Source: Candidatus Merdivicinus intestinigallinarum (lineage in GTDB: Bacteria; Bacillota; Clostridia; Oscillospirales; Ruminococcaceae). Taken from it: a stretch of 40,781 bases of DNA. Position 1 is the stretch's first letter. Each line of letters begins with the position of its first letter. This document shows, piece by piece, positions 33,165-40,781 of this stretch. The stretch lies in assembly GCA_018713335.1 (NCBI GenBank), contig DVOW01000003.1, forward strand, positions 1 to 40,781, read 5' to 3'. The notes below the pieces were generated by a model. It was given only the letters and a program-made list of their open reading frames with translations, made no database searches and was not told the origin of the DNA. Made by a program: the position numbers and the translations under genes.

Positions 33165-34808
33165 TTAAGGTCCCTCGAGGCAGCTATTCTTCATCGGGTC
33201 CGCAAATGTGAAATGGATGGTCAGCCCACCGCCTTCATGTACTTCAACAAAGTTCACCAGCTCCGCCAGAATCCCGCGTTCTAAACAGCTGATATTCTTC
33301 AGCCGCAAAAAAGCGGTTGAAGAGGGCTCCTTTTTATGAGCTGCCGCCTCCAGCTTCTCTTTTTCTAAATGGGCCACTGTTTCCCTCAGCCGCCTTTCCT
33401 GGGCCTCGCATTTTTCCTTGAGCCGCCGGTAGGCGTCCGCAGAGATTTCCCCGGCGCGCCAGTCTATGTACAGATTGTCCGCCGCCGCTTTCAGTTTTTC
33501 CAAATTTTTCTTTCTGGCGGCCAGCAGACGTTCCGCTTGATTGAATTGCGTATTTGCCGTCGCGTCCGCTTGGATTTCTTCAATCATTTCCGTCAGGTTA
33601 GGGATCAGGGAAATTTGCCTTTGTATAGCCAGCAACACCGCCCTTTCAACGGCATCTTCCCGGATGGAATGTCTGGTACAGGCGGTTTTGGATTTTCGGG
33701 AGTAGGTGGAGCAGCAGTAATAGGCAATCCCTTTGGCTGTTTTGCGGGTCATGCCCTTCCCACAGTCCGCGCACCGCAAAAAACCAGAAAAGAGATGGAC
33801 TGTCTTTTGGGCCGGGGCGGCCCGGGTATCCCGCTGATGCAGAAATTGGGCCTTTTGGAAGGTTTCTTTGTCAACCACGGCCTCATGGGTATTCTCCACA
33901 ATATACCAGTCCTGTTCATCAGTCATGACACGGTCGTGGATTTTATAGCTGATGACCTTTTGTTTTCCCTGTACCATATTGCCGATGTACACTTCATTGA
34001 GCAGAATATTGCTGACGGTCTTTTCGCTCCACAGGCCGTCGTTTTGGAACCCTTGGGGGTTGCAGTACAGAAGGCCGTGCCGGCGCTTGTAAAGGGTGGG
34101 ATTTGAGGCGCCCAGTTCATTTAACCGCCGGGCAATGCCGTTTTTGCTCATTCCCTCCTCCACATACCAGCGAAAAATTTCCCGGACAACGCTTGCTGCC
34201 TCCTCATCGATCATCAAGCTGTTTTTATCCTCCGGCTTTTTCTGGTAGCCATAGGGGGCGAAGGCGCCGATAAACTCCCCTTTTTTCCGTTTGGTGTCCA
34301 AGGTGCGGCGGACGTCCACGCTGGTTTTATAGGCGTACTGCTCGTTCATAAAACCGGTAATGCTGACTTCCAGGCTGTGGACTACCTCCGGATTTAAGAA
34401 GGTGTCGATGCAGGGTTCATAAAGGGAAATGAACCGGGTGTTGTAAAGGGGGATAAATTCTTCCAGAAATTTTCCCTGGTTTGCGCTGTTGCGGAAGGCC
34501 CGGGAAAGATTTTTAGTGATAATGCAGTTAATTTTCCCCTTTTTTACATCCTCCACAAGCTGGAGAAACTCCGGGCGGGTGTCGTCCGAGGTGCCGGTCC
34601 GGCCGTCGTCGATGTACTCCCGGACGATCTCATAATCCCCATGAAAATATCCGGGGATCTGCTGGTCCAGGATCTTCCGCTGGTTTCCAATACTTTCGCT
34701 TTCGCTGTTTCCGTCGTCACGGGACAAGCGGATATATTTCCCCACTTTCCAGACCCGCGGCGGGGACGCCTGATCGTTTGCCTCTTTTCTGCGCCGGATA
34801 CGTGTCAT
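33165..34808 (-). CDS. Large serine recombinase (TndX/TnpX type)
   Basis: A 547-residue site-specific recombinase. N-terminal resolvase domain with YIRLSRDD (catalytic Ser) and the GRTGTSDDTRPEFLQLVEDVK segment, then LSRAFRN; the recombinase domain (about 190-320) with NGIARRLNELGA; a zinc ribbon (CADCGKG ... CCSTYSRKSKTACTRHS); and a coiled coil (about 420-500). ATG 34808 follows CAGGAGGG by three bases; a start at 34835 lacks a site. It is different from the recombinase at the left edge. It abuts the collagen-like remainder, so it is probably the terminal gene of an integrated element. Confidence 0.9.
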   Translation of the reverse strand: MTRIRRRKEANDQASPPRVWKVGKYIRLSRDDGNSESESIGNQRKILDQQIPGYFHGDYEIVREYIDDGRTGTSDDTRPEFLQLVEDVKKGKINCIITKNLSRAFRNSANQGKFLEEFIPLYNTRFISLYEPCIDTFLNPEVVHSLEVSITGFMNEQYAYKTSVDVRRTLDTKRKKGEFIGAFAPYGYQKKPEDKNSLMIDEEAASVVREIFRWYVEEGMSKNGIARRLNELGASNPTLYKRRHGLLYCNPQGFQNDGLWSEKTVSNILLNEVYIGNMVQGKQKVISYKIHDRVMTDEQDWYIVENTHEAVVDKETFQKAQFLHQRDTRAAPAQKTVHLFSGFLRCADCGKGMTRKTAKGIAYYCCSTYSRKSKTACTRHSIREDAVERAVLLAIQRQISLIPNLTEMIEEIQADATANTQFNQAERLLAARKKNLEKLKAAADNLYIDWRAGEISADAYRRLKEKCEAQERRLRETVAHLEKEKLEAAAHKKEPSSTAFLRLKNISCLERGILAELVNFVEVHEGGGLTIHFTFADPMKNSCLEGP

Positions 34809-34856
34809 GTTCCCTCCTGTTTCCCGTTGTCGCATGCGTGTTCTCTCATGCTTTGT

Positions 34857-35060
34857 TCACCGCCCGCGGCTCAAAAAATGGAATTTGAGCTTTTGCCCCA
34901 GCTCCGGGCCGTCCGGCGCAAAACAAACCCGGACCGGCGTTTCTCCGCACCGGAAAAAATAACGCTCCTTTAGCTGTTCCTCAACGGTGATTTCCTCAAG
35001 GTCAGCCGGGGACTGGGAGGCTCCTTCCCGGCCTGTTTGACTCAAACTGCAAGAACGCAA
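34857..35060 (-). CDS. Small ORF upstream of the recombinase
   Basis: A possible protein of 67 residues starting at TTG 35060, preceded by AGAAAGGTGG with plausible spacing, 48 bases upstream of the recombinase on the same strand. It has a basic and acidic mix with the segment LKERYFFRCGETPVRVCFA and a Pro/Gly turn. It could be a small partner such as a recombination directionality factor; family not recognised and coding status only likely. Confidence 0.5.
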   Translation of the reverse strand: MRSCSLSQTGREGASQSPADLEEITVEEQLKERYFFRCGETPVRVCFAPDGPELGQKLKFHFLSRGR

Positions 35061-35124
35061 ATCAGCGCACCACCTTTCTTTGGAAACAGCTTATGCCAGA
35101 CGGCGCGCTTTCTATGCCAAAAAT

Positions 35125-35169
35125 AAACGCGCGGGGGCAAAACCAGGTGGATTCCGTCCCCGCGCGTTT
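35125..35169. terminator. Strong bidirectional terminator between dehydrogenase and recombinase genes
   Basis: A 12-bp stem (35125-35136 with 35158-35169) around a 21-base loop. T-runs follow on both strands (TTTTTAT on plus, TTTATTTTT on minus). It ends the sugar operon coming from the right. Confidence 0.85.
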
Positions 35170-35201
35170 TTATATGGATTTATTTTTCCTTGTCCAAAAA
35201 A

Positions 35202-36155
35202 TTACGAAACCTGATTGATGGGGTGCCCCTCCAAAAAGCTCTTAAGGTTGTCCACTGCAATATTCATCAAACGGTTTCTCGCCTCGAAGCTGGCCCAGGC
35301 AATATGGGGGGTGATAACGCAGTTGGGTGCGGACAGCAAGGGGCTTTCATTGGAAATCGGCTCTGTGTTGACAACATCCACAGCGGCTGCCGCTACCTTT
35401 CCCTTCCGCAGCGCTTCAGCAAGCGCCTTTTCCTCCACAAGCCCGCCCCGGGCGTCGTTTATCAGCAGAACCCCGTCCTTCATGCGGCTGATATTTCCCG
35501 CGTTGATAATCCCCTGGGTTTCCCGGGTCAGCGGGCAGTGCAGCGTGATTACATCGCTTTCTCCCAGCAGCTGCTCCAAACCCACCATGGCGGCCTCCGC
35601 CCCGGACGGCCGGGCGTTTTGGTCATACGCCAAAACTTTCATGCCGAAAGCGGCGGCGATGCGGCCCACCGCTTGCCCGATCCGCCCATATCCAATAATC
35701 CCCAAGGTTTTGCCGGCCAATTCCATCTGAGGGCTCAGCCAATAGCAAAAATCTTTGCTTTGCTGCCATTTTCCCATATGGACGCTTTCATTATGCCGCC
35801 CAACCTGGTGGCACAGCTCCAGCAGTAGGGCAAAGGTGTACTGGGCCACAGCGGCCGTGCCGTAAGTGGGGATGTTGGTGACCAAAATTCCTTTTTCCTT
35901 GGCCGCCGCCACGTCCACAACGTTATACCCCGTTGCCAAAACCCCAATATACCGCACCGATGGGCAGGCCTCCAGCACCTCCCGGCTGATGGGCGTTTTG
36001 TTGGTTAAGACCAGCGAGGCGTCCCCGATTCGAGGGATAATGTCCTGGCTGCCGGTTCTGTCATACACCGTCAGGCTTCCCAGCCCTTCCAGGCCGTCCC
36101 AGCAAAGGTCCCCCGGGTTTAACGTATAGCCATCTAAAACAACGATTTTTTCCAT
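35202..36155 (-). CDS. D-2-hydroxyacid dehydrogenase
   Basis: NAD(P)-dependent D-isomer-specific 2-hydroxyacid dehydrogenase of 317 residues, similar to glycerate/hydroxypyruvate reductases. The NAD-binding motif is IIGYGRIGQAVGRIA (about 148-162). Catalytic Arg is in NDARGGLVEE, Glu in the following stretch, His in PHIAWASFEAR. It follows the putative glycosidase by 27 bases and is the last gene of the operon. Expected substrates are keto acids from sugar acid breakdown, inferred from context. Confidence 0.92.
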   Translation of the reverse strand: MEKIVVLDGYTLNPGDLCWDGLEGLGSLTVYDRTGSQDIIPRIGDASLVLTNKTPISREVLEACPSVRYIGVLATGYNVVDVAAAKEKGILVTNIPTYGTAAVAQYTFALLLELCHQVGRHNESVHMGKWQQSKDFCYWLSPQMELAGKTLGIIGYGRIGQAVGRIAAAFGMKVLAYDQNARPSGAEAAMVGLEQLLGESDVITLHCPLTRETQGIINAGNISRMKDGVLLINDARGGLVEEKALAEALRKGKVAAAAVDVVNTEPISNESPLLSAPNCVITPHIAWASFEARNRLMNIAVDNLKSFLEGHPINQVS

Positions 36156-36182
36156 AGCAGCTTCTCCCTTATTCTTTCCGGT

Positions 36183-38540
36183 TTAGCATTTTTCAATTTG
36201 AATTTCCTGTTCCTCCGTCAAAGGCCGCTTTGTGATCATAATTTCAGACACATTGGGCCCGCGCTGTCCGTCCCGTACCGAAAGCCGGAGCGTCAGCTTT
36301 CCGCTGGCGTAAGAAGCTTTCGGGAGCTTTAAGGCGACCGTACAGAAAGGCTGGTCGATATGGATGGGACCGTGGACCGGGATTTCTCCGTTTTCGCCCG
36401 CGTCCAGGGACAGGTCGATCGTATGATAGCGGCCGTATGTGGCCCGGTACCAATAATCCGCCTCCGGGTCCAGCCCCTGGTAGGTCACAACCAGGGGCTT
36501 TTGATAAAGGGTATACACATTGGTCCGCCAAGCCAGCGGGACGTCCGTTTCCTCAAAGGGGGACTGCAGCAAAAAGGAGGGCAGGGGGCAGTCGAGATAG
36601 GCCGGGTCTTTGCGGTAATCCGGGGTTACGCACAGCCGTTCCCAGCAACTTCCGAAACTTTCAAAGTCGTCGTAAAAGCCCCCCGGTCCAGGATCCGTTC
36701 GGTGCAGAAGCTCCTGAACAATCTTCCATTTTTCCTCGTTGCCGTTTTGCCGGGCCGCTTTTTTCAGGCATGTCCGGATGTAGCGGGAATCGTTCAAGGG
36801 CACGTTCAAGGCGTCCACATAGGCGCCCCGTTCATGTCCGGCCGCGTGGTGGCGGGTAACTGTCAGCTGCGCGCCGATATGCTCAAAAAGCAGATCCGCC
36901 AATTCCTCAATCCGGGCGCTCCAATCCGGGCGGATCGGGTTTTCTTTCGCCCGCAGCAGGATCTCTTCCGCCGCGGCGATAGCTTCGCTGATATCCTCCT
37001 TTGTGCTGGAAGAAAGCCGGCGCAGGGCTTCCTGCTCCAAATACTGCTCATACACATACCGTTCCTTCTGGTACCGGTCGTAATACGCCCGCAGCAAGCC
37101 CATTTCAAACCGGTAATTGTCCTTCATATAGGGCCCCGCGCATTTTTCAATGGCAGTCCATTGGTCAAAGGTTTTTTCAATTGCCCGGTTTATCCCGATG
37201 GGCCCCCGCAGGTTTTCCTCCTGGGACAGAAAGCCCTGGGCAATTTCATCCCGCAGGCCCCAATCCAGGAACAGGCCGGCGTAATCCCGCAGGGTTTCGA
37301 TTACCGGCGTGCTGCTGTCCCATTCCTGGTCCAGCCAGATAAATTTGTTGACGTCATCGTTGATGCCCTCAGAATACGTAATGCTGCCGGAAAAATAATC
37401 CTGGTACAGGTTGTGGATATTTTTTTCATCCTCCGGACGGGGATTGGTGCATTCCCGCCCCAATGTCAGGGCCATGGCCATGTCCCACTGGGGCACGGGA
37501 TATTGGGAACGCAGCATATGAGTAATATCCGGGTAATTGCGGATGGGGTAGCGGGCCGGGATACGGCTGCGCAGAACCTGGGCAGAATCCCGTTCCCATG
37601 GGGCAAACACGATGCCGGAAAGCCAGTCTGGCTGCCGGTTTACCTGTTCATAAAATTCTTCCGCCCATTCCTCTGAAGGAATCGCGGTCTGGGGCGAAAC
37701 CCACATCTTGGCCTCCGGATGGGATTCATGCAAAATCTTTGCCACACGCTCCGACCACGCAAACAGCGGCTTTGGCGGCAGAAGCCCGGGATCCCCTCCC
37801 GGGATAAACACATGGTCGATAAACGGCACGGCCTGGAATACCTTCCGTCGTTCCGCCTCTTCCCGGGCGGCGGTTTCCGGGTCGCTGTAGTCCTCCGCCA
37901 TATTGGGGTACCAGACCCAGGTTTCTATCCCGTACGAATGGATGGTTTCCGAAAGGAACCGCATCATCTCCATTTGATCCGTTTTCATCAAAACCTCGGC
38001 ACCGTCGTCATCGGTGCCCGGAGGCAGGAGCTCAATGCCGTTGGCGCCAAAGAGCACCAGCTCCCGGATATACTGTTCATAAATTTCCGGGGTCCAGGCG
38101 TCGTAGGCGTTGGTCTTGGGACGGTACCCCAGCTGGTGCCCCCGGATCGGGAACCGGGGCGTAAAGCTCCCGGCATAGCTTTTAGGAAATTCCAGGGTAT
38201 TGGCCCCCCATTTCATCACGCGTAGAAGCCGCCCCACGCCGTAAAAGCAGCCTCTCACATCAGCCCCGGCGGCAACAGCCTGGCCGTCCTCCACCCAAAC
38301 GCGGTACCCTTCCTTTCCGGGCGCATCCAGCCCTTCCAAATTACGCGCCAGCGGCTCGGGCACGCGGCTGCCGACAAATACAAAGGGCCTGTCCTTCAAA
38401 GATTCAGTGCAAATGGGGAGAAGTATCCCCGTCCGCTTTCCAATTTCTTCCGCCAGCACCTGCGCCGCTTTTTTTTCTGGGGCCGGCGCCTCAGGCTGGA
38501 TCCAGATATATCCTTTTGAAAAATTCGTATACCTTTTCAT
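36183..38540 (-). CDS. Putative glycoside hydrolase with GH67-like N-terminal domain
   Basis: A 785-residue cytoplasmic protein with no signal peptide. The N-terminal about 120 residues resemble the alpha-beta domain that precedes the TIM barrel in GH67 alpha-glucuronidases and GH20/GH84 hexosaminidases (KKAAQVLAEEIGKRTG ... GCFYGVGRLL). A barrel-like part follows (about 125-430) with IRGHQLGYRP, VWYPNMAEDY and the acid-rich PPGTDDDG. A helical region (about 450-600) and a C-terminal beta domain end the protein. I cannot name the substrate. Partners in the operon are a YhcH-family protein, a 2-hydroxyacid dehydrogenase and an AraC sensor, so it probably acts on an uronic acid or amino-sugar glycoside. 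Confidence 0.7.
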   Translation of the reverse strand: MKRYTNFSKGYIWIQPEAPAPEKKAAQVLAEEIGKRTGILLPICTESLKDRPFVFVGSRVPEPLARNLEGLDAPGKEGYRVWVEDGQAVAAGADVRGCFYGVGRLLRVMKWGANTLEFPKSYAGSFTPRFPIRGHQLGYRPKTNAYDAWTPEIYEQYIRELVLFGANGIELLPPGTDDDGAEVLMKTDQMEMMRFLSETIHSYGIETWVWYPNMAEDYSDPETAAREEAERRKVFQAVPFIDHVFIPGGDPGLLPPKPLFAWSERVAKILHESHPEAKMWVSPQTAIPSEEWAEEFYEQVNRQPDWLSGIVFAPWERDSAQVLRSRIPARYPIRNYPDITHMLRSQYPVPQWDMAMALTLGRECTNPRPEDEKNIHNLYQDYFSGSITYSEGINDDVNKFIWLDQEWDSSTPVIETLRDYAGLFLDWGLRDEIAQGFLSQEENLRGPIGINRAIEKTFDQWTAIEKCAGPYMKDNYRFEMGLLRAYYDRYQKERYVYEQYLEQEALRRLSSSTKEDISEAIAAAEEILLRAKENPIRPDWSARIEELADLLFEHIGAQLTVTRHHAAGHERGAYVDALNVPLNDSRYIRTCLKKAARQNGNEEKWKIVQELLHRTDPGPGGFYDDFESFGSCWERLCVTPDYRKDPAYLDCPLPSFLLQSPFEETDVPLAWRTNVYTLYQKPLVVTYQGLDPEADYWYRATYGRYHTIDLSLDAGENGEIPVHGPIHIDQPFCTVALKLPKASYASGKLTLRLSVRDGQRGPNVSEIMITKRPLTEEQEIQIEKC

Positions 38541-38554
38541 TATGATCCCCTTTC

Positions 38555-39010
38555 TTATTCCAGGCGCACTTTGACGACGAGCTTAAACGAACTGGGATCC
38601 TCCGCAAGACAGCAGGGTTTATGGGCGTCTTCCGGGAAAAAGACGGCAAAATCCCCGGGAAACAGGGTTAGCCTTGTGCTGTGCTTTCCGTCGGAATAAA
38701 AACCGATATCTTTTTGTTCATCAAACTCCCCTGTCATGGTCAGATCCGGCGTTTGGGCAGTGTAGATCACTTCGCTGTTTTGAAGCACAAGCTGGATATC
38801 GGCATATTTCCGATGGGCTTCATAGAGAACCTCTTCCGGCTTTTTCAGCGTGATCCAGTTTGCAAATGCGTAAACCTTCCTGCCGTCGATTTCAAAATCT
38901 CCTTGGGAAATTCTGGAAAGGTCCAGGGCTTCCAAAAATTGGACCGCCTTTTGAAAATTGCTTCCAAGCCCTTCATACTGTCTAATGCTGCGGATGTTGT
39001 CAAAAATCAT
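38555..39010 (-). CDS. YhcH/YjgK/YiaL-family protein
   Basis: A 151-residue cupin-fold protein of the YhcH/YjgK/YiaL family (also related to the beta-galactosidase beta subunit), known members of which take part in sialic acid or keto-sugar catabolism as isomerases or anomerases. Seen: ANWITLKKPEEVLYEAHRKYADIQLVL (metal His) and FFPEDAHKPCC (second His region). AGGAGG precedes the ATG at 39010. It is 14 bases upstream of the glycosidase and 12 behind the AraC sensor. Confidence 0.92.
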   Translation of the reverse strand: MIFDNIRSIRQYEGLGSNFQKAVQFLEALDLSRISQGDFEIDGRKVYAFANWITLKKPEEVLYEAHRKYADIQLVLQNSEVIYTAQTPDLTMTGEFDEQKDIGFYSDGKHSTRLTLFPGDFAVFFPEDAHKPCCLAEDPSSFKLVVKVRLE

Positions 39011-39022
39011 AGCTGCTGCCTC

Positions 39023-40781
39023 CTAAAGAGTATTGTCTTTCCGGTAACGGTTGGGCGGCATCCCTTCCATTTTTTTAAACAGCCGGAAAAAGGTGGTGCG
39101 GTTTTCAAAACCTACCGCTGTCCCGATGTCCTCGATCCGCATATTGGTCTTAACAAGGAGCTCCTTTGCCTTGCTGATCCTCACCATACTGATATGCTCG
39201 GTAATGGTGATGCCAACCTTGGATTTAAAAACTCGGGAAAGGTATTTGGGGTTCATATTCATCCTCTGGGCAATCAGATCCAGGTAAATATCTTCGCTGT
39301 AATGGTTGGTGATAAAGGAAAGGATCGAACTGATATTGCCGTCCTGGGGCACATCCGAGTGAGTGATATCAACACAATGTCCCAAAAAATGCTTGATGGC
39401 TTCTTCTGGGTTTTTGGAGCAGTCCGCCGGCATAATCTGATCCCAGTACTCCTCCGCCGCCATCTTCGGGTCCAGGCCGCAAGCCAGCAGGTAATCCGCC
39501 GCCACAGAATACAGCCGTGCGAAAACCAGCTTCATGGTATTATAATGAACATTCTGCATGATATTCGCCTTTAGGATCTCGTCCACAGCAGTGTAAAGCT
39601 CATCCTTTTCCCCGGCCCGCATCAGGTTATATAGCCGGCTAAGGTCATTTTGGACTAAAACCGGGCGGTACTGTACCTTGTCCGCTTCAAAGTCGATGAC
39701 GGAAAAGTTCCCCAGCCCTCTGTTTAAGGAGCTTTGGGCAGCAGCGGAAAAGGCTTCCAACACCGTAATGGCAAAGCCGCCTCTTTCCTGTGATACCGCT
39801 TCCGAAATTCCGCAGGAAATACGGCAGTAATGCAGATCGAACCGGAACACGTCCCGCAGGTTTTCAAGCACTTCCTGAAGCTCTCTTTTTGTATCCGGGC
39901 CGCCGTTTAAAAAACAGACGAAACAGTTTGGGTCATATTTTGCAAAATAGCTTTGAAACCTGCTGTTGAGCATAGCCTGCAGCACCTGCGGAAGCGCTTC
40001 CTCGATCGCCTCCCGTTCACTGGCGTTAAACTCTTCCGCGTAGCTTTCCTGGAAGGAAATTTTCAGGACAGCGCAAATCAAATTTTCCCTGGAAAGGCCC
40101 GTTGCCTGGAAAAAATACGGCTCGATCTGCGTAATCGAAGCAATCGAAACACTGTTCCGAACCAGCTCAACGACAGAATTTACATACTGCTCGGTCAAAG
40201 CCTGCTGTTCATGCAGGCTGTTTTCCGCAAGCCTCCAATTGTTTACTGCAATCATGTTGTCCTTTTTCAGAAGTTCCATGCTATCCAAAATGTCTTGAAT
40301 CGGATGAAACAGTTTATTAGAGAAAAAGAAGGTCAGTGCAAAAAACATCACCATCGTCCCCAGAAAAATGACCAGCAGATATTGATTGGTTTGGTAGGCA
40401 GCATGGCTCAAAACAGCGGACGGCGTCAAGATATAGTAAATGTTACCGTTCATGTCCCGCATGCCGCAGGCAGAATAATTGGTTCCGTTGATCGAAACAT
40501 CATCAAGGGTCACCGGCGCATCGCTTTTTTCAATGCGGTTATTTAACTGTCTCATATCCTGAGCCGGTATCTCTTCCGTTAAGGTATTTACCAAGGTATT
40601 CCCCCACTGATCGGAACAAACGACAAACTGCCCGTTCAGGGTCAGATTTCCCAACATCATGTTTCTTACATACATAGAGTTGATCTCCACTACCAGAGTC
40701 ATGGGCTGATCCAGTTTTTCCCAGGTAACGACCAAAGGAACAGCGTTGAACACACTGAGGACGGCGGTATTTTTGACAATG
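39023..40781 (-). CDS. Membrane-bound AraC-family sensor-regulator, 5' end outside window
   Basis: The frame is open to the right edge, with at least 585 residues visible, so the true start lies outside. The extracellular sensor part (dCache-like, ending before residue 120 of the visible part) is followed by one membrane helix (YLLVIFLGTMVMFFALTFFF), a linker with a degenerate GGDEF-like middle (about 220-430), and a C-terminal AraC HTH pair: DLIAQRMNMNPKYLSRVFK and IGTAVGFENRTTFFRLFKK. This type of one-component sensor is common next to sugar-uptake operons of Bacillota. It probably controls the following three genes. Its stop is 12 bases upstream of the YhcH gene. Confidence 0.88.
   Translation of the reverse strand, partial: IVKNTAVLSVFNAVPLVVTWEKLDQPMTLVVEINSMYVRNMMLGNLTLNGQFVVCSDQWGNTLVNTLTEEIPAQDMRQLNNRIEKSDAPVTLDDVSINGTNYSACGMRDMNGNIYYILTPSAVLSHAAYQTNQYLLVIFLGTMVMFFALTFFFSNKLFHPIQDILDSMELLKKDNMIAVNNWRLAENSLHEQQALTEQYVNSVVELVRNSVSIASITQIEPYFFQATGLSRENLICAVLKISFQESYAEEFNASEREAIEEALPQVLQAMLNSRFQSYFAKYDPNCFVCFLNGGPDTKRELQEVLENLRDVFRFDLHYCRISCGISEAVSQERGGFAITVLEAFSAAAQSSLNRGLGNFSVIDFEADKVQYRPVLVQNDLSRLYNLMRAGEKDELYTAVDEILKANIMQNVHYNTMKLVFARLYSVAADYLLACGLDPKMAAEEYWDQIMPADCSKNPEEAIKHFLGHCVDITHSDVPQDGNISSILSFITNHYSEDIYLDLIAQRMNMNPKYLSRVFKSKVGITITEHISMVRISKAKELLVKTNMRIEDIGTAVGFENRTTFFRLFKKMEGMPPNRYRKDNTL

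Overview
The window reads as a chromosomal segment of a Gram-positive anaerobe of the class Clostridia (Oscillospirales-like). The basis is the Bacillota gene order rimP-nusA-ylxR-ylxQ-infB-rbfA-nrnA-truB-ribF, an ftsEX cluster with PcsB-type hydrolase activators, strong AAAGGA ribosome-binding sites and a fairly high GC content in the core genes. The genus cannot be fixed from sequence alone.

Left region (1 to about 11.6 kb) is accessory DNA, probably the right part of an integrated mobilizable or conjugative element. It holds a large serine recombinase that runs off the left edge, an IS110-family insertion sequence with a candidate bridge RNA ahead of its transposase, an XRE regulator, and a four-gene cassette (lipoprotein with solute-binding and von Willebrand A domains, XpaC-like protein, second solute-binding protein, TelA). 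After that come a structured non-coding stretch with five copies of a TGTCCGTTG repeat (oriT-like), mobC, a small cysteine-rich protein, a RepA-type initiator, a DnaC-like ATPase and a small protein. The element ends near two tRNA-Leu genes.

Core region (11.7 to 32.6 kb): two tRNA-Leu genes (anticodons UAG and CAG) transcribed from a near-consensus promoter buried in the end of a lipoprotein gene; the long minus-strand rimP-to-ribF operon for translation, transcription termination, tRNA modification and flavin cofactors, with an unusual 618-bp repeat-rich gap between infB and rbfA; a divergent CdaR/PucR-type regulator with a palindrome inside its promoter; then ftsE-ftsX, two tandem M23 hydrolase activators and an S41 protease. 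An endonuclease/phosphatase-fold enzyme, a cell-wall amidase, shikimate kinase and oligoendopeptidase F follow.

Right region (32.6 to 40.8 kb): a 5'-truncated collagen-like protein gene abutting a second large serine recombinase and a small partner ORF, then a minus-strand sugar-metabolism operon (membrane-bound AraC sensor-regulator, YhcH-family protein, large GH67-N-like putative glycosidase, D-2-hydroxyacid dehydrogenase). The sensor-regulator gene runs off the right edge.

The least explained parts are the solute-binding/vWA-XpaC-TelA cassette, the repeat array upstream of mobC, the IS110 bridge-RNA candidate, and the recombinase/collagen-gene junction.
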